Shown here in pieces: positions 17,003-25,293 of a stretch of 64,000 bases of DNA. The notes under the pieces were generated by a model. It saw nothing but the letters and a program-made list of their open reading frames with translations, was not told the origin of the DNA and did no database searches. Position 1 is the stretch's first letter. Each line of letters begins with the position of its first letter. The position numbers were made by a program, and so were the translations under genes. Location of the stretch: NCBI GenBank assembly GCA_910577675.1, contig CAJTOR010000012.1, positions 1 to 64,000 of the forward strand, given 5' to 3'. Source of the stretch: an uncultured Lachnospiraceae bacterium (GTDB lineage: Bacteria > Bacillota > Clostridia > Lachnospirales > Lachnospiraceae).

Positions 17003-17449
17003 ATGGAAGTTATTTTGTTGGAGGATGTAAAAGCGCTGGGGAAGAAGGGCGAGCTGGTCAAGGTCAGCGACGGTTACGCAAGGAATTTTATCCTGCCGAA
17101 AAAACTTGGGCTTGAAGCCACGCCCAAGAATTTGAATGACCTGAAATTGCAGAAGGCAGCGCAGGCAAAGCGCGCCCAGGAACAGTTGGATGAGGCTAAG
17201 GCGCTCGCCGCGACGATCGCGCAGAAGAATATTGTGCTGAAAATCAAGACCGGCGAGGGGGGCAGGACATTTGGTTCGGTTTCCACAAAGGAAATTGCGC
17301 AGGCTCTTAAAGACCAGCTCGGGCTTGAGATTGATAAGAAGAAGCTGGTGCTTGCGGAGCCGCTGCGTAATCTTGGCACATTTACCGTGCCAATCAAGCT
17401 GCACACACAGGTTACGGCGGAATTAAAAGTCCGCATTGATGGGGTTTAA
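17003..17449 (+). CDS. rplI: 50S ribosomal protein L9
   Basis: 148 residues, standard length. The N-terminal domain is typical (EVILLEDVKALGKKGELVKV, then GYARNFILPKKLG), followed by the long connecting helix (LQKAAQAKRAQEQLDEAK) and the C-terminal domain (FGSVSTKEIAQALKDQLG). It binds 23S rRNA at the base of the L1 stalk. The ATG at 17003 matches the conserved start and has AAAGGGGAAAG upstream. It sits between gdpP and dnaB. Confidence 0.98.
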   Translation: MEVILLEDVKALGKKGELVKVSDGYARNFILPKKLGLEATPKNLNDLKLQKAAQAKRAQEQLDEAKALAATIAQKNIVLKIKTGEGGRTFGSVSTKEIAQALKDQLGLEIDKKKLVLAEPLRNLGTFTVPIKLHTQVTAELKVRIDGV

Positions 17450-17475
17450 CAGGGACAAACGGCTCGGAGGATGGT

Positions 17476-18807
17476 ATGGATGAGGCGCTGATAAAGAAGG
17501 TAATGCCGCACAGCGAGGAGGCGGAGCAGTCGGTGATCGGCTCGATGATTATGGATGGCGAGGCGATTGTGACCGCCATGGAAATACTGGTGCCCGGGGA
17601 TTTTTACGGGAGGCAGTACGGTATTTTGTTCGAGGCGGTCACGGAGCTTTTTGCGGATGCGAAACCGGTTGACCTGGTGACATTGCGCGATAAGCTAAAG
17701 GAGAAGGATGTCCCGCAGGAACTCTACAGTATTGAATTTCTTGCCGACCTGGTCCGGGTGGTGCCGACCTCGGCGAATGTGCGTTACTACGCGCAGATTG
17801 TCAAGGACAAGTCGGTGCTGCGCAACCTGATTAAGGTGACCGAGGGGATCAGTAACGAGTGTTATCTCGATAAGGAAAAGCTTGATGATATCTTAGCAGG
17901 TGCGGAAAAAAATGTTTTCGATATTGTGCAGCGGCGCGGCTCATCGGATTTTGTAAATATCCGGGATATTGTGATCCAGTCGCTTGATAATATTGAGGCG
18001 GCTTCGCGCAACAAGGGAGCAGTGACCGGAATTGCGACCGGTTTCTACGACCTTGATTATAAGACGGCGGGCTTGCAGCCCTCGGATCTTGTCCTGCTTG
18101 CAGCACGCCCTTCGATGGGAAAGACTGCTTTTGTACTTAATATTGCGGAGCATATCGCGGTCAAGAACAAGATTACTACGGCAATCTTCAGCCTTGAGAT
18201 GTCAAAGACACAGCTTGTCAACCGAATCTTATCCATGAATTCCCGCGTGGATGCGCAGGTGCTGCGCACCGGGAATCTGGAAGATTCGGACTGGGCAAAC
18301 CTGATGGAGAGTGCGCGCATTATCGGGGAATCCGGGCTGATTATAGATGATACGCCGGGTATTTCGATTACGGAGCTCCGCTCCAAATGCAGGAAATTTA
18401 AACTGGAGCAAAATCTTGGGCTTGTTATTATCGATTACCTGCAATTGATGTCGGCTTCCGGGCGCTCCGAATCCAGGCAGCAGGAAATCTCGGAGATTTC
18501 AAGGTCGCTAAAGGCACTCGCCCGCGAGATTAACTGTCCGGTTGTCGCGCTTTCCCAGCTTAGCCGCGCGGTGGAAAAACGGGATGACAAGCGCCCGATG
18601 CTTTCCGATTTGCGCGAGTCAGGGGCGATAGAACAGGATGCGGATGTGGTGATGTTTATTTACCGCGACGAGTATTATAATAAGGAATCTCCCGAGGCGG
18701 GGATTACGGAGATTATTATCGCGAAGCAGAGGAATGGCCCGACTGGGACGGTGAAACTTGGATGGCAGGCGGAGTATACGAAGTTTGTAAACTTAGAAAG
18801 GGTCTGA
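17476..18807 (+). CDS. dnaB: Replicative DNA helicase
   Basis: 443 residues. The N-terminal DnaG-interaction domain (PHSEEAEQSVIGSM) is followed by a RecA-type motor with Walker A ARPSMGKTAF, FSLEMSKTQL, IIDYLQLM (Walker B) and the SDLRESGAIEQDADVV segment. The enzyme unwinds DNA at the replication fork as a hexamer. GGAGG precedes the ATG. It is 26 bp after rplI and is the last gene of the conserved trio. No terminator is visible before the esterase gene. Confidence 0.97.
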   Translation: MDEALIKKVMPHSEEAEQSVIGSMIMDGEAIVTAMEILVPGDFYGRQYGILFEAVTELFADAKPVDLVTLRDKLKEKDVPQELYSIEFLADLVRVVPTSANVRYYAQIVKDKSVLRNLIKVTEGISNECYLDKEKLDDILAGAEKNVFDIVQRRGSSDFVNIRDIVIQSLDNIEAASRNKGAVTGIATGFYDLDYKTAGLQPSDLVLLAARPSMGKTAFVLNIAEHIAVKNKITTAIFSLEMSKTQLVNRILSMNSRVDAQVLRTGNLEDSDWANLMESARIIGESGLIIDDTPGISITELRSKCRKFKLEQNLGLVIIDYLQLMSASGRSESRQQEISEISRSLKALAREINCPVVALSQLSRAVEKRDDKRPMLSDLRESGAIEQDADVVMFIYRDEYYNKESPEAGITEIIIAKQRNGPTGTVKLGWQAEYTKFVNLERV

Positions 18808-18882
18808 TACAAAGATTTTGGGGTATGTCGGGCGGATAAGTGGGAATTAGAGTGTGGGGTTTGGTATCTGAGAGGAGGATGG

Positions 18883-19740
18883 ATGATGGAGTATATTTAT
18901 GAGATGCCGCAGGCTATGCTTTGTGATACGCCGTTTAAAGGCGAGGTGAAGCGTTTTCTGTATGATGCGGGGACTTATGACGGGGTGGATGACCATGTTT
19001 TGCATAAGGGGGCGTGGGTGTACCTGCCATATGGATATGATAAGGACAAGAAGTATAATGTCCTTTATCTGATGCATGGTTTCGGCGTGAACGAGGACTG
19101 GTGGTTTAAGATGTTCCCGGATACGGTAAAGATTCTTGACAACATGATTGCCGGGAAGGTATGTGAACCATGCATTATTGTTACGCCGACTTATTACCGC
19201 GGTGAGGAGAAGGATGCGCAGGCGGAGTATCTGGCGGAACATTTTTGCCATGAGCTGCGCCATGACCTGATCCCTGCGGTGGAAACTGCTTTTTCGACCT
19301 GGGCGGGCGGTGATGTCTCGGAAGAAAATCTGATAAAAACCCGTGGACACCGCGCGTTTGCGGGACTTTCCCTGGGTTCAATGACCACCTACCGGGCTGG
19401 GATATATAATAATTTCGACCTGTTTTCCTGGTACGGGACGTTCTCGGGCTGCTGCGGGCCGAACGGTGACCGCGAGGCGGAAGTGGAGCGCATGAAAAAG
19501 GCGCTTGCAGATGCGTCGGAGCGTGGTTTGGCGCTGGATTATCTGTTCTGCTGTAACGGGGATAAGGATGTTGCCTACGCGGAGCATCTTGCTGTTATGG
19601 AGAAGGTCGAGAAGCTTTGCCCGCAGCTTGTGCGCGGCGAAAATTATGATTTCTTTACGATACCGGGTGCGGTACATGATATGAAGGCATGGCAGTTACA
19701 TCTGTATCATGCGTTGCAGATTTTCTTTGTTAAAAAATAA
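18883..19740 (+). CDS. Putative esterase, carbohydrate esterase family 1 type
   Basis: 285 residues, alpha/beta hydrolase fold. The nucleophile elbow is GLSLGSMTTYRAG (Ser near residue 165), a YLMHGFGVNEDWW segment precedes it, and a late His lies in AVHDMKAWQLHLYH. The length and order fit the esterase-D/feruloyl-esterase group (PF00756). There is no signal peptide, so the enzyme is probably cytoplasmic and may deacylate imported sugars or oligosaccharides; the substrate is unknown. GAGAGGAGG precedes the ATG pair. Terminators follow. Confidence 0.85.
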   Translation: MMEYIYEMPQAMLCDTPFKGEVKRFLYDAGTYDGVDDHVLHKGAWVYLPYGYDKDKKYNVLYLMHGFGVNEDWWFKMFPDTVKILDNMIAGKVCEPCIIVTPTYYRGEEKDAQAEYLAEHFCHELRHDLIPAVETAFSTWAGGDVSEENLIKTRGHRAFAGLSLGSMTTYRAGIYNNFDLFSWYGTFSGCCGPNGDREAEVERMKKALADASERGLALDYLFCCNGDKDVAYAEHLAVMEKVEKLCPQLVRGENYDFFTIPGAVHDMKAWQLHLYHALQIFFVKK

Positions 19741-19754
19741 AGTTTAGCTGTGTG

Positions 19755-19798
19755 AGGGCTTTAGGAAGTGTTACGATTCTTAAAGCCCTTATATTTTT
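19755..19798 (+). terminator. Terminator after the esterase gene
   Basis: AGGGCTTTA pairs with TAAAGCCCT, followed by TATATTTTT. Confidence 0.75.
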
Positions 19799-19914
19799 GG
19801 GGTGGATTATATGCGAATGAAGTTTTTTGGTGTTTTTGATCTGAATGTTTTACCTATTAAAGAAGTTCCTATACGAAAAAGATTATTGGGATGGAAGAAT
19901 GAGGGACAATATGG

Positions 19915-19950
19915 AAATAGCCGCTACTATTTGTAGGTGGTTATTTTTTT
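19915..19950 (+). terminator. Second terminator-like hairpin
   Basis: An imperfect stem (AAATAGCCGCTAC with GTAGGTGGTTATTT) followed by seven T. A 41-codon frame at 19811-19936 runs into it, but nothing supports that frame as a gene. The remaining gap to 20098 is AT-rich. Confidence 0.45.
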
Positions 19951-20097
19951 ACCCCGAATTATGAAATTACAGTCAAAACAAAGTCGATCAAAATTCCTAA
20001 AAATTGGAATAGTATAGTTGAAAAAACGGGAGCGCATGTTAAAATAGTAGTAAATTGAAATAAATACATACTGCAAGTACGAGATAGGAGGTTATTG

Positions 20098-21621
20098 ATG
20101 AAGGAAGTGCGCTATATGATTTCGGACGCGGCAAAAAAGATCAACGTTGAGCCGCATGTGCTGCGCTATTGGGAGGAAGAACTTGAGGTTGGCATTCCGC
20201 GCAATGAGATGGGGCACCGCTATTACCATGAGGAAGACATACAGATGATGCAGGGCGTGAAGTATTTGAAGGAGAGGGGATTCCAGCTAAAGTCCATCAA
20301 AATCCTTCTCCCGGATGTGAACCAGGTAATGAAATTGCCCCACCGCAGGCTTTTGGAGCTGCGCGACCGGCTTGAACTTGCCGTGAGCAGGGAGGAACTT
20401 CGCCTTCACAGGGAATTGGAGCTTAGGCGGGAGCAGGAGGAGCCCGGTGTGAAAGTGGTGGAGGGATGCGCGGGACAGGCATTGACGACATGTGAGGACG
20501 CGGAACTGGGGGTACAGGGGGAAGCAGGTATAAAGCAACAACAGGAATTGCAGGGCGACAGTGAAGTGCAGGTGCAGTCAGAATGGGAGCCGCGGTCAGA
20601 AGAGCCACAGGTGCAGCAGCGGGGGGGCGAATTACCGCAAAAAGAGCAGGGTATCGGGCAGCCGCAGAATGAACTTATGCAGGAACAGGAAGAACGGAAT
20701 TTCTGCGAAAAAGATATGGCGGGGATAAACCCTGAGTTAAAAAAGGACTGTGCCGGGGAGAAGATAACAGCGGATGCAGTGGCAGGAGGATATGAGGAGA
20801 TGGAAAATATTACCAGATTTGATGACCTGGCATCCAGGAATATTTCCGCGAGCAGAAAGAATAAATCGAATAAAAAGCGCAACCGCGAGAATAATAAGAA
20901 AGAATGGAGAAATGGAAGAGCGCAGGGTAATGAAACTGGCAGCCAGTTAGCTTGTGAGCAGGATATGAAACAGGGAAACATACAGAAGAGTTCCCAGGAT
21001 ATCCAGCCAGCCAACCAGGCGGCAAAGCTTGTGGAGATGTGGCAGAAGGAGAAGGAAAACAGCCCTGTGGTGGAATTGAAGGAAGCTGAAATTGGAAAGG
21101 AACCGGATGGGCAGTTAGTTGGACAAGCTGTAGATTCTGAAAGTGTGCAGGGTGACGGAAGGTTTACGGAGGAATCGGATATTGTGTGGGAGGAAGGGGC
21201 AAATGAGGATATTGAAACACAATTGCAGGAGAGGGCAGGAGTAAGTGCAGCCAATGTTGTATATGAGCCGGAACCGGAAAAAAGTGAATTGAGTGAGCCG
21301 CAGAAGGACAGCGAAGCAGGTGTGCGGGTTTCAGACCACGCTGTTAGGATGCAGCAGTTTAGGGGGATTATGAATGAGATTGTCACGGACGCAATGCGCG
21401 AAAATAACAGGGAATTAGCGGGCAGTATTACAGCATCTGTGTCCAGGGAGATGGAGTACCATATGCGCAAGCGCGAGATGATGCTGGAGGAACATTTTAA
21501 ACAGCTTGACCGCACGCTCAGGGAATATCAGTTAGGGCAGAAACAGGCAGCAGTTGCGAGGGAGTGCAAAGGAAGACGGGAGAGCAAGTTTTTTAAAAAA
21601 AATGCGAAAGTGAGGATATAA
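20098..21621 (+). CDS. MerR-type HTH protein with long acidic/glutamine-rich insert and C-terminal coiled coil
   Basis: 507 residues. Residues 1-75 are a MerR-like winged helix (YMISDAAKKINVEPHVLRYW, HRYYHEEDIQMMQGVKYLKE). Residues about 110-420 are low-complexity, rich in Gln and Glu, with one basic patch (SRKNKSNKKRNRENNKK). Residues 420-490 form a predicted coiled coil (MREMMLEEHFKQLDRTLRE type). The HTH-plus-coiled-coil plan recalls RacA of Bacillus and related clostridial proteins, but the insert is unusual. A role in chromosome or cell-pole organisation is a guess. AGGAGG precedes the ATG. Confidence 0.7.
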   Translation: MKEVRYMISDAAKKINVEPHVLRYWEEELEVGIPRNEMGHRYYHEEDIQMMQGVKYLKERGFQLKSIKILLPDVNQVMKLPHRRLLELRDRLELAVSREELRLHRELELRREQEEPGVKVVEGCAGQALTTCEDAELGVQGEAGIKQQQELQGDSEVQVQSEWEPRSEEPQVQQRGGELPQKEQGIGQPQNELMQEQEERNFCEKDMAGINPELKKDCAGEKITADAVAGGYEEMENITRFDDLASRNISASRKNKSNKKRNRENNKKEWRNGRAQGNETGSQLACEQDMKQGNIQKSSQDIQPANQAAKLVEMWQKEKENSPVVELKEAEIGKEPDGQLVGQAVDSESVQGDGRFTEESDIVWEEGANEDIETQLQERAGVSAANVVYEPEPEKSELSEPQKDSEAGVRVSDHAVRMQQFRGIMNEIVTDAMRENNRELAGSITASVSREMEYHMRKREMMLEEHFKQLDRTLREYQLGQKQAAVARECKGRRESKFFKKNAKVRI

Positions 21622-21687
21622 GAAAAGCTGCCGCAAAATCATGGCGCTTTCCAGGATAACCTGGGAAGCGGGGATTTTGCAGCAGCC
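21622..21687 (-). terminator. Long hairpin terminator of the ferredoxin gene
   Basis: GCTGCTGCAAAATC pairs with GATTTTGCGGCAGC around an inner stem (CGCTTCCCAGG with CCTGGAAAGCG); on the minus strand it is followed by TTTTCTTAT. Confidence 0.75.
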
Positions 21688-21717
21688 CTCATAGGTTGTA
21701 GGTTATGTGTAATGAGA

Positions 21718-21888
21718 TTATTCCTCCTCGATGGAGCCGGTCGGGCAGGCACCCGCACATGCGCCGCACTCAAGGCATGCATCCTGGTCGATCTCGTAAT
21801 GGCTCTCGCCCTCCTTGATAGCGCCCGCAGGGCACTGACCTGCACATGCACCACAGTTTACACAGCCGTCATTGATCTTATATGCCAT
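21718..21888 (-). CDS. 2[4Fe-4S] ferredoxin
   Basis: 56 residues, a short gene. Two CxxCxxCxxxCP clusters are complete: CVNCGACAGQCP and CLECGACAGACP, giving eight cysteines for two [4Fe-4S] centres. It is the classic clostridial low-potential electron carrier for hydrogenase, pyruvate:ferredoxin oxidoreductase and similar enzymes in the cytoplasm. AAAGGAGG precedes the ATG and a promoter (minus strand TTGTAT, 17 bases, TAAAAT) lies just upstream. A hairpin terminator ends it, so it is transcribed alone. Confidence 0.96.
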   Translation of the reverse strand: MAYKINDGCVNCGACAGQCPAGAIKEGESHYEIDQDACLECGACAGACPTGSIEEE

Positions 21889-21917
21889 CTTGGTTTACCT
21901 CCTTTATAGTTTTCTTC

Positions 21918-21946
21918 ATTTTACTCCAAAACGTGCAATAATACAA
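21918..21946 (-). promoter_or_regulatory. Promoter of the ferredoxin gene
   Basis: Minus strand TTGTAT, 17 bases, TAAAAT, about 30 bp from the start codon. Confidence 0.65.
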
Positions 21947-22057
21947 GCATAAAAATATAAAGCTTTTGTTACATGACCAAAAGTTTTATTAATTGTGCCG
22001 TTTTTTGGCGGTTTTATGGGGATGGGTTCAGCAAAATTTTTAAAAGTGCAGTATATC

Positions 22058-22086
22058 TTGACGAAATCAGGAGAATAATTTATAAT
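22058..22086 (+). promoter_or_regulatory. Strong promoter of the DUF1858 gene
   Basis: TTGACG, 17 bases, TATAAT: eleven of twelve consensus positions. Confidence 0.85.
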
Positions 22087-22128
22087 GGATGCGGAAACGA
22101 AAACCCGGGAAAGAATGGAGGTACATTT

Positions 22129-22329
22129 ATGAAGGTGACGAAGGACATGACAATCGCCCAGATTATCCAGATCGATCAGAATATCATCCCGATACTTATG
22201 GATGCGGGGATGCACTGCATCGGATGCCCGTCCGCACAGGGCGAGAGCCTTGTGGAGGCAGCGTTTGTGCACGGCATTGACGTGGACAGGCTGGTGGATG
22301 ACATCAACCAGTTTTTGGCATCGGAGTAA
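22129..22329 (+). CDS. DUF1858 domain protein
   Basis: 66 residues. The sequence (TKDMTIAQIIQIDQNIIPIL, then AGMHCIGCPSAQGESLVEAA) matches the DUF1858 family, small proteins with a conserved CxGC-type pair (here CIGC), often near redox or iron-sulfur genes in anaerobes. Function is not established. The ATG was chosen by TGGAGG upstream and the family N terminus; longer frames cross the promoter. It is transcribed from a near-consensus promoter. Confidence 0.88.
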   Translation: MKVTKDMTIAQIIQIDQNIIPILMDAGMHCIGCPSAQGESLVEAAFVHGIDVDRLVDDINQFLASE

Positions 22330-22425
22330 CAGCGTAAGAGCAGAGGGAAAACAGGGCTTTAGTAAGCGCAAGGTTTTATAAAAAGTAGAGGACAAGACGG
22401 ACTGTGATGGTTTGCCTTGCCCTTT

Positions 22426-22618
22426 TTATATTGTGCAACTCCCTGCGGTTTCTTTTGCGCGGACTTAAATCACTCGAATATATTTCTGTTATTCCTTTAT
22501 TCAATAATTGAAGTTTTGCTGCACAAACTTGCTGTTTTCCGATATCGGTTAAACCGAAATGGCTCCAACCGCCATATCTGTTTGGGGCATCTGCCCCATG
22601 CCTCATTAAAAAAATCAT
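22426..22618 (-). pseudogene. Truncated, frameshifted histidine phosphatase fragment
   Basis: The frame opens well, with GGAGGTG before the ATG and MIFLMRHGADAPNRYGGW, GLTDIGKQQ and EIYSSDLS, all hallmarks of the phosphoglycerate-mutase-like histidine phosphatase family (RHG motif). After SSDLS one extra base shifts the frame; removing it restores SRAKETAG, the expected family continuation, which then stops 6 codons later. Only about a quarter of a normal gene remains. It is a decaying remnant, not a working enzyme. Confidence 0.7.
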
Positions 22619-22660
22619 TTGTACACCTCCGGATTGCAGGTTGATAATCAGTTGGATATA

Positions 22661-22730
22661 AATGAATGGGGCTGTCAGCAAAATGGAATGTTCAAACATT
22701 ATCCAGATTTTGTAACAGTCCCATTCATAT
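22661..22730. terminator. Long inverted repeat between the phosphatase remnant and mecA
   Basis: AATGAATGGGGCTGT ... ACAGTCCCATTCAT with inner CAAAAT/ATTTTG pairing. The core resembles the terminator after the sua5 gene (GGGCTGTTACAAAA). It probably ends mecA transcription on the minus strand. Confidence 0.5.
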
Positions 22731-22763
22731 TTAGGGTATGCCCTTAAAAGAGAACCCTGTTTT

Positions 22764-23567
22764 TTAATTCAGTTGCTTTAACATCTGAACCGCTTTGTCG
22801 CGGATGATACATTCCATATGCTCGTCAAAGTAGGATGCAGTCGCCTCCCCGAAACGCTCCTGTGTGCCGTATTCACATGTGATATTGCAGACCTTGTTAA
22901 AGTCGGCAGGGCGGTGCTCCGACATGTGGAGCACAAGATGGTAGGAGGAATCGAGTGAACTTTTGTAAAGGCTGTTCTCGCCGTGGTAAAACGGGGCAAT
23001 CACACCTGCTAGCGCGGTCACTTCGGCAAGTGAGGCAAAGCGGAATGAATAGATAAGTTTTCTGGCTGACCGTCCGTCCTTTTCATCATCCTCACCGGTT
23101 TCCGCGGAACTTCCTTTTTTCTTTTTGGAGAAGTCCGGCAGTTTCAGTGAGCCGTCCGCGGTTGCCTTGCGCATAAGGAGTTCGTTAATCTGTTCAAAAC
23201 ATTGCAGTATCTGGTCAGCCGTTGCACGCTCCTCCGGCGAAAGCTCGTCGTCCGCTGCCTCTTCATCCTCGTCCTCCTCATCCAATGTGAAATTGGAAAA
23301 GCGGGTGTCAAGTTCATCCGGATCTTCGACTTTGGTGATCACTAGGATCAGACAGTCCGGGGAAACGGGGATGGCCTCGATCATCACCGGGAAATTATCT
23401 GTGTCAAAGCCGAATTCCGTGGATGCCTGCTGTATCATATCATGGAACAGTGCTTTGGCCTTCTCGCTCCCATAGGCAAGTTCGCTGATACGAAGATGCC
23501 GGTCGGCAAGGTCATTTTTATTTAAAGTGCAGCGTATCTGGGTTTCGCTGATCTTTTCGATCTTCAT
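22764..23567 (-). CDS. mecA: Adaptor protein MecA
   Basis: 267 residues. The N-terminal domain (KIEKISETQIRCTLNKNDLADR) recognises substrates; an acidic linker (LDEEDEDEEAADDELSPEE) follows; the C-terminal domain (LIYSFRFASLAEVTALAGVI) docks onto ClpC. MecA hands proteins to ClpCP for degradation. GGGAGGTG precedes the ATG. A strong promoter lies about 130-155 bp upstream on the minus strand. Length and layout are normal for clostridial MecA. Confidence 0.92.
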   Translation of the reverse strand: MKIEKISETQIRCTLNKNDLADRHLRISELAYGSEKAKALFHDMIQQASTEFGFDTDNFPVMIEAIPVSPDCLILVITKVEDPDELDTRFSNFTLDEEDEDEEAADDELSPEERATADQILQCFEQINELLMRKATADGSLKLPDFSKKKKGSSAETGEDDEKDGRSARKLIYSFRFASLAEVTALAGVIAPFYHGENSLYKSSLDSSYHLVLHMSEHRPADFNKVCNITCEYGTQERFGEATASYFDEHMECIIRDKAVQMLKQLN

Positions 23568-23692
23568 GAAATCACACCTCCCTGTAGGGTTCCCGCATGC
23601 GGAAATATATGCTTTCGTGGAAATGAACAAAGCCATATGTGCGGGAGTGCCGCCAATATACAACTCTGTATCAGTAACCTATTTGTATTCAA

Positions 23693-23721
23693 AGTATAAT
23701 GGAAAAGTTCTTATAAGTCAA
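23693..23721 (-). promoter_or_regulatory. Promoter of mecA
   Basis: Minus strand TTGACT, 17 bases, TATACT. The leader would be about 120 nt. Confidence 0.75.
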
Positions 23722-23844
23722 TAAAATATTTGTGAATTTTGATAGAGTAAAAGTTTGGAAAAACGGGAATGTATTACGGATATGTTTGGGAATAATAAAT
23801 AAATTTGAGGGATTGGGTTCTACAGTGAAAAAGAAAGGTTTTTC

Positions 23845-23873
23845 TTGTGCTTTTTTGCTGGATAATCTATAAT
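23845..23873 (+). promoter_or_regulatory. Promoter of the kinase-MinD fusion gene
   Basis: TTGTGC, 17 bases, TATAAT. The ATG at 23876 is too close to this -10 box to be used with a leader, which supports the ATG at 23897. Confidence 0.7.
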
Positions 23874-23896
23874 GGATGTGTCAGCAGGAAGGAGTG

Positions 23897-25261
23897 ATGG
23901 AAGATTGGACTAACAAATACCGGGTGGTGAAAACGCTGAAGGAAAACGGCACCACGGGTGTCTATCTGGCGGAGCATGTCACGCTTGAAAGATTTTGTGT
24001 TATCAAGACGCTTAACACAGGACATGCGCAGGGCGATGCCATATTAAAGGAAGCGCTTTCGCTCAAGCAGCTTGCCCATCCCGGAATCCCAAAGATCTAC
24101 GATATCGAGGAGGGGGAGGACGGGTTTTGTATCGTCGAGGAATATATTAAAGGCGAATCTTTATCATCTTATTGTCTGTCAAAAAATCCAGAAAAAGAAG
24201 AGATTTTACAGCTTATGATTCAGCTCTGCGGTTTGCTTAGATATTTGCATGGAAGGACACCGCCGATGCTGCATCTTGACCTAAAGCCGGATAACCTTTT
24301 AGTTGACGGGGGAAAATTGTACCTGATCGATTTTGGGAGCGCGCTCCACAAAAATGCGGATGGGAGGAGGGAGGTCTTAACCGGGACACCGGGCTATGCC
24401 GCACCGGAGTGCTACCGCGGCGAAGCGGATGTGCGCAGCGATATTTACAGTGCGGGCAGACTGTTTGATTTTATGATTTCGGCAAGCAGGAAAAGGGGAT
24501 TGAAGAGGGGGGAGTTAAAGCGCCTTATTGCAGTTGCAGACAAGGCATGCAGGGAAAAACCGGTGGATCGTTATAAGGATGCAGATGCATTGGAAAGGGC
24601 ATTAAAGTCAATAGGACATGCCGGATTTCGCTATCCTGGCACGGGGAAAGAAATCTGTGTGGTAGGTCTTGCAGGGAGCGGGAGGCGCATGGGAGTAACA
24701 TATTTTTCACTTGCATGTGCAGCATATGCAACAGGTCATGGGGAGCGTGCGCTCTACCTTGAGTGTAATGAAAGTGCCGTGGCGGAGCAGCTTTCCACAA
24801 AGGCGGGAAAGGAAGAGGGCGACGGGGTGTTTCGCTATCATGGAATCCATATGGCGGAGTGCCGCGCATTCCTCAAAAAATCGGGTGCGGCAGGGTATTC
24901 TATCGGGGAGGAGATAAAATATTACAGCGATTGCGGATATTCGGTGATTCTTGCAGATTTCGGTGTGCTGACCACGGAAAATTTGGAGGGATTTGCATGT
25001 TCCGACCTCTGTTTGTTCTTTGCCGGGGAAAAGGACTGGGAATTAGAGAATACCTGGCGGGGATTAACAAGGCTTGCAGGGCTTGAGGATAAGTTGATGC
25101 TGCTCCTTTTTGGCAGCTCAAAGCGTCGCTGCCGCGCGTTTTCAAAAAGGCTTCCGGGAATTGTGTGCAGGAGGCTGCCGTTTATTAACGGGGCGGAGGG
25201 CGCGCCGGAGAAGGAGGTGATGCAAAAGCTTTTTGCGGAGGTGTTTGAGCGTGCGATGTAA
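23897..25261 (+). CDS. Ser/Thr protein kinase fused to a lysine-less MinD/CpaE-like domain
   Basis: 454 residues. Residues 1-235 are a Hanks-type kinase: glycine loop KENGTTGVYLA, CVIKTL with the ATP Lys near residue 34, HLDLKPDNLL (catalytic loop), LIDFGSA (DFG) and GTPGYAAPE. Residues 245-454 look like a P-loop protein of the MinD/CpaE group, but the loop (GLAGSGRRMGVTY) lacks the usual Lys, and ILADFGVL mimics Walker B. There is no membrane segment or PASTA repeat, so the kinase is cytoplasmic. GGAAGG precedes the ATG. The next gene encodes a second, similar deviant P-loop protein. Function as a pair is unknown. Confidence 0.8.
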   Translation: MEDWTNKYRVVKTLKENGTTGVYLAEHVTLERFCVIKTLNTGHAQGDAILKEALSLKQLAHPGIPKIYDIEEGEDGFCIVEEYIKGESLSSYCLSKNPEKEEILQLMIQLCGLLRYLHGRTPPMLHLDLKPDNLLVDGGKLYLIDFGSALHKNADGRREVLTGTPGYAAPECYRGEADVRSDIYSAGRLFDFMISASRKRGLKRGELKRLIAVADKACREKPVDRYKDADALERALKSIGHAGFRYPGTGKEICVVGLAGSGRRMGVTYFSLACAAYATGHGERALYLECNESAVAEQLSTKAGKEEGDGVFRYHGIHMAECRAFLKKSGAAGYSIGEEIKYYSDCGYSVILADFGVLTTENLEGFACSDLCLFFAGEKDWELENTWRGLTRLAGLEDKLMLLLFGSSKRRCRAFSKRLPGIVCRRLPFINGAEGAPEKEVMQKLFAEVFERAM

Positions 25262-25293
25262 AGTCTTTAACCAGGCGTGAAGGCAGGGGGAGT

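Noticed and set aside
19811..19936. 41-codon frame after the esterase gene
   Set aside because: It ends within a terminator hairpin, has a poor ribosome site and no family features.
20406..21515. Long minus-strand frame (369 codons) opposite the MerR-like gene
   Set aside because: It mirrors the codon bias of the plus-strand gene, is Ser/Cys-rich and low-complexity, and lacks a ribosome site.
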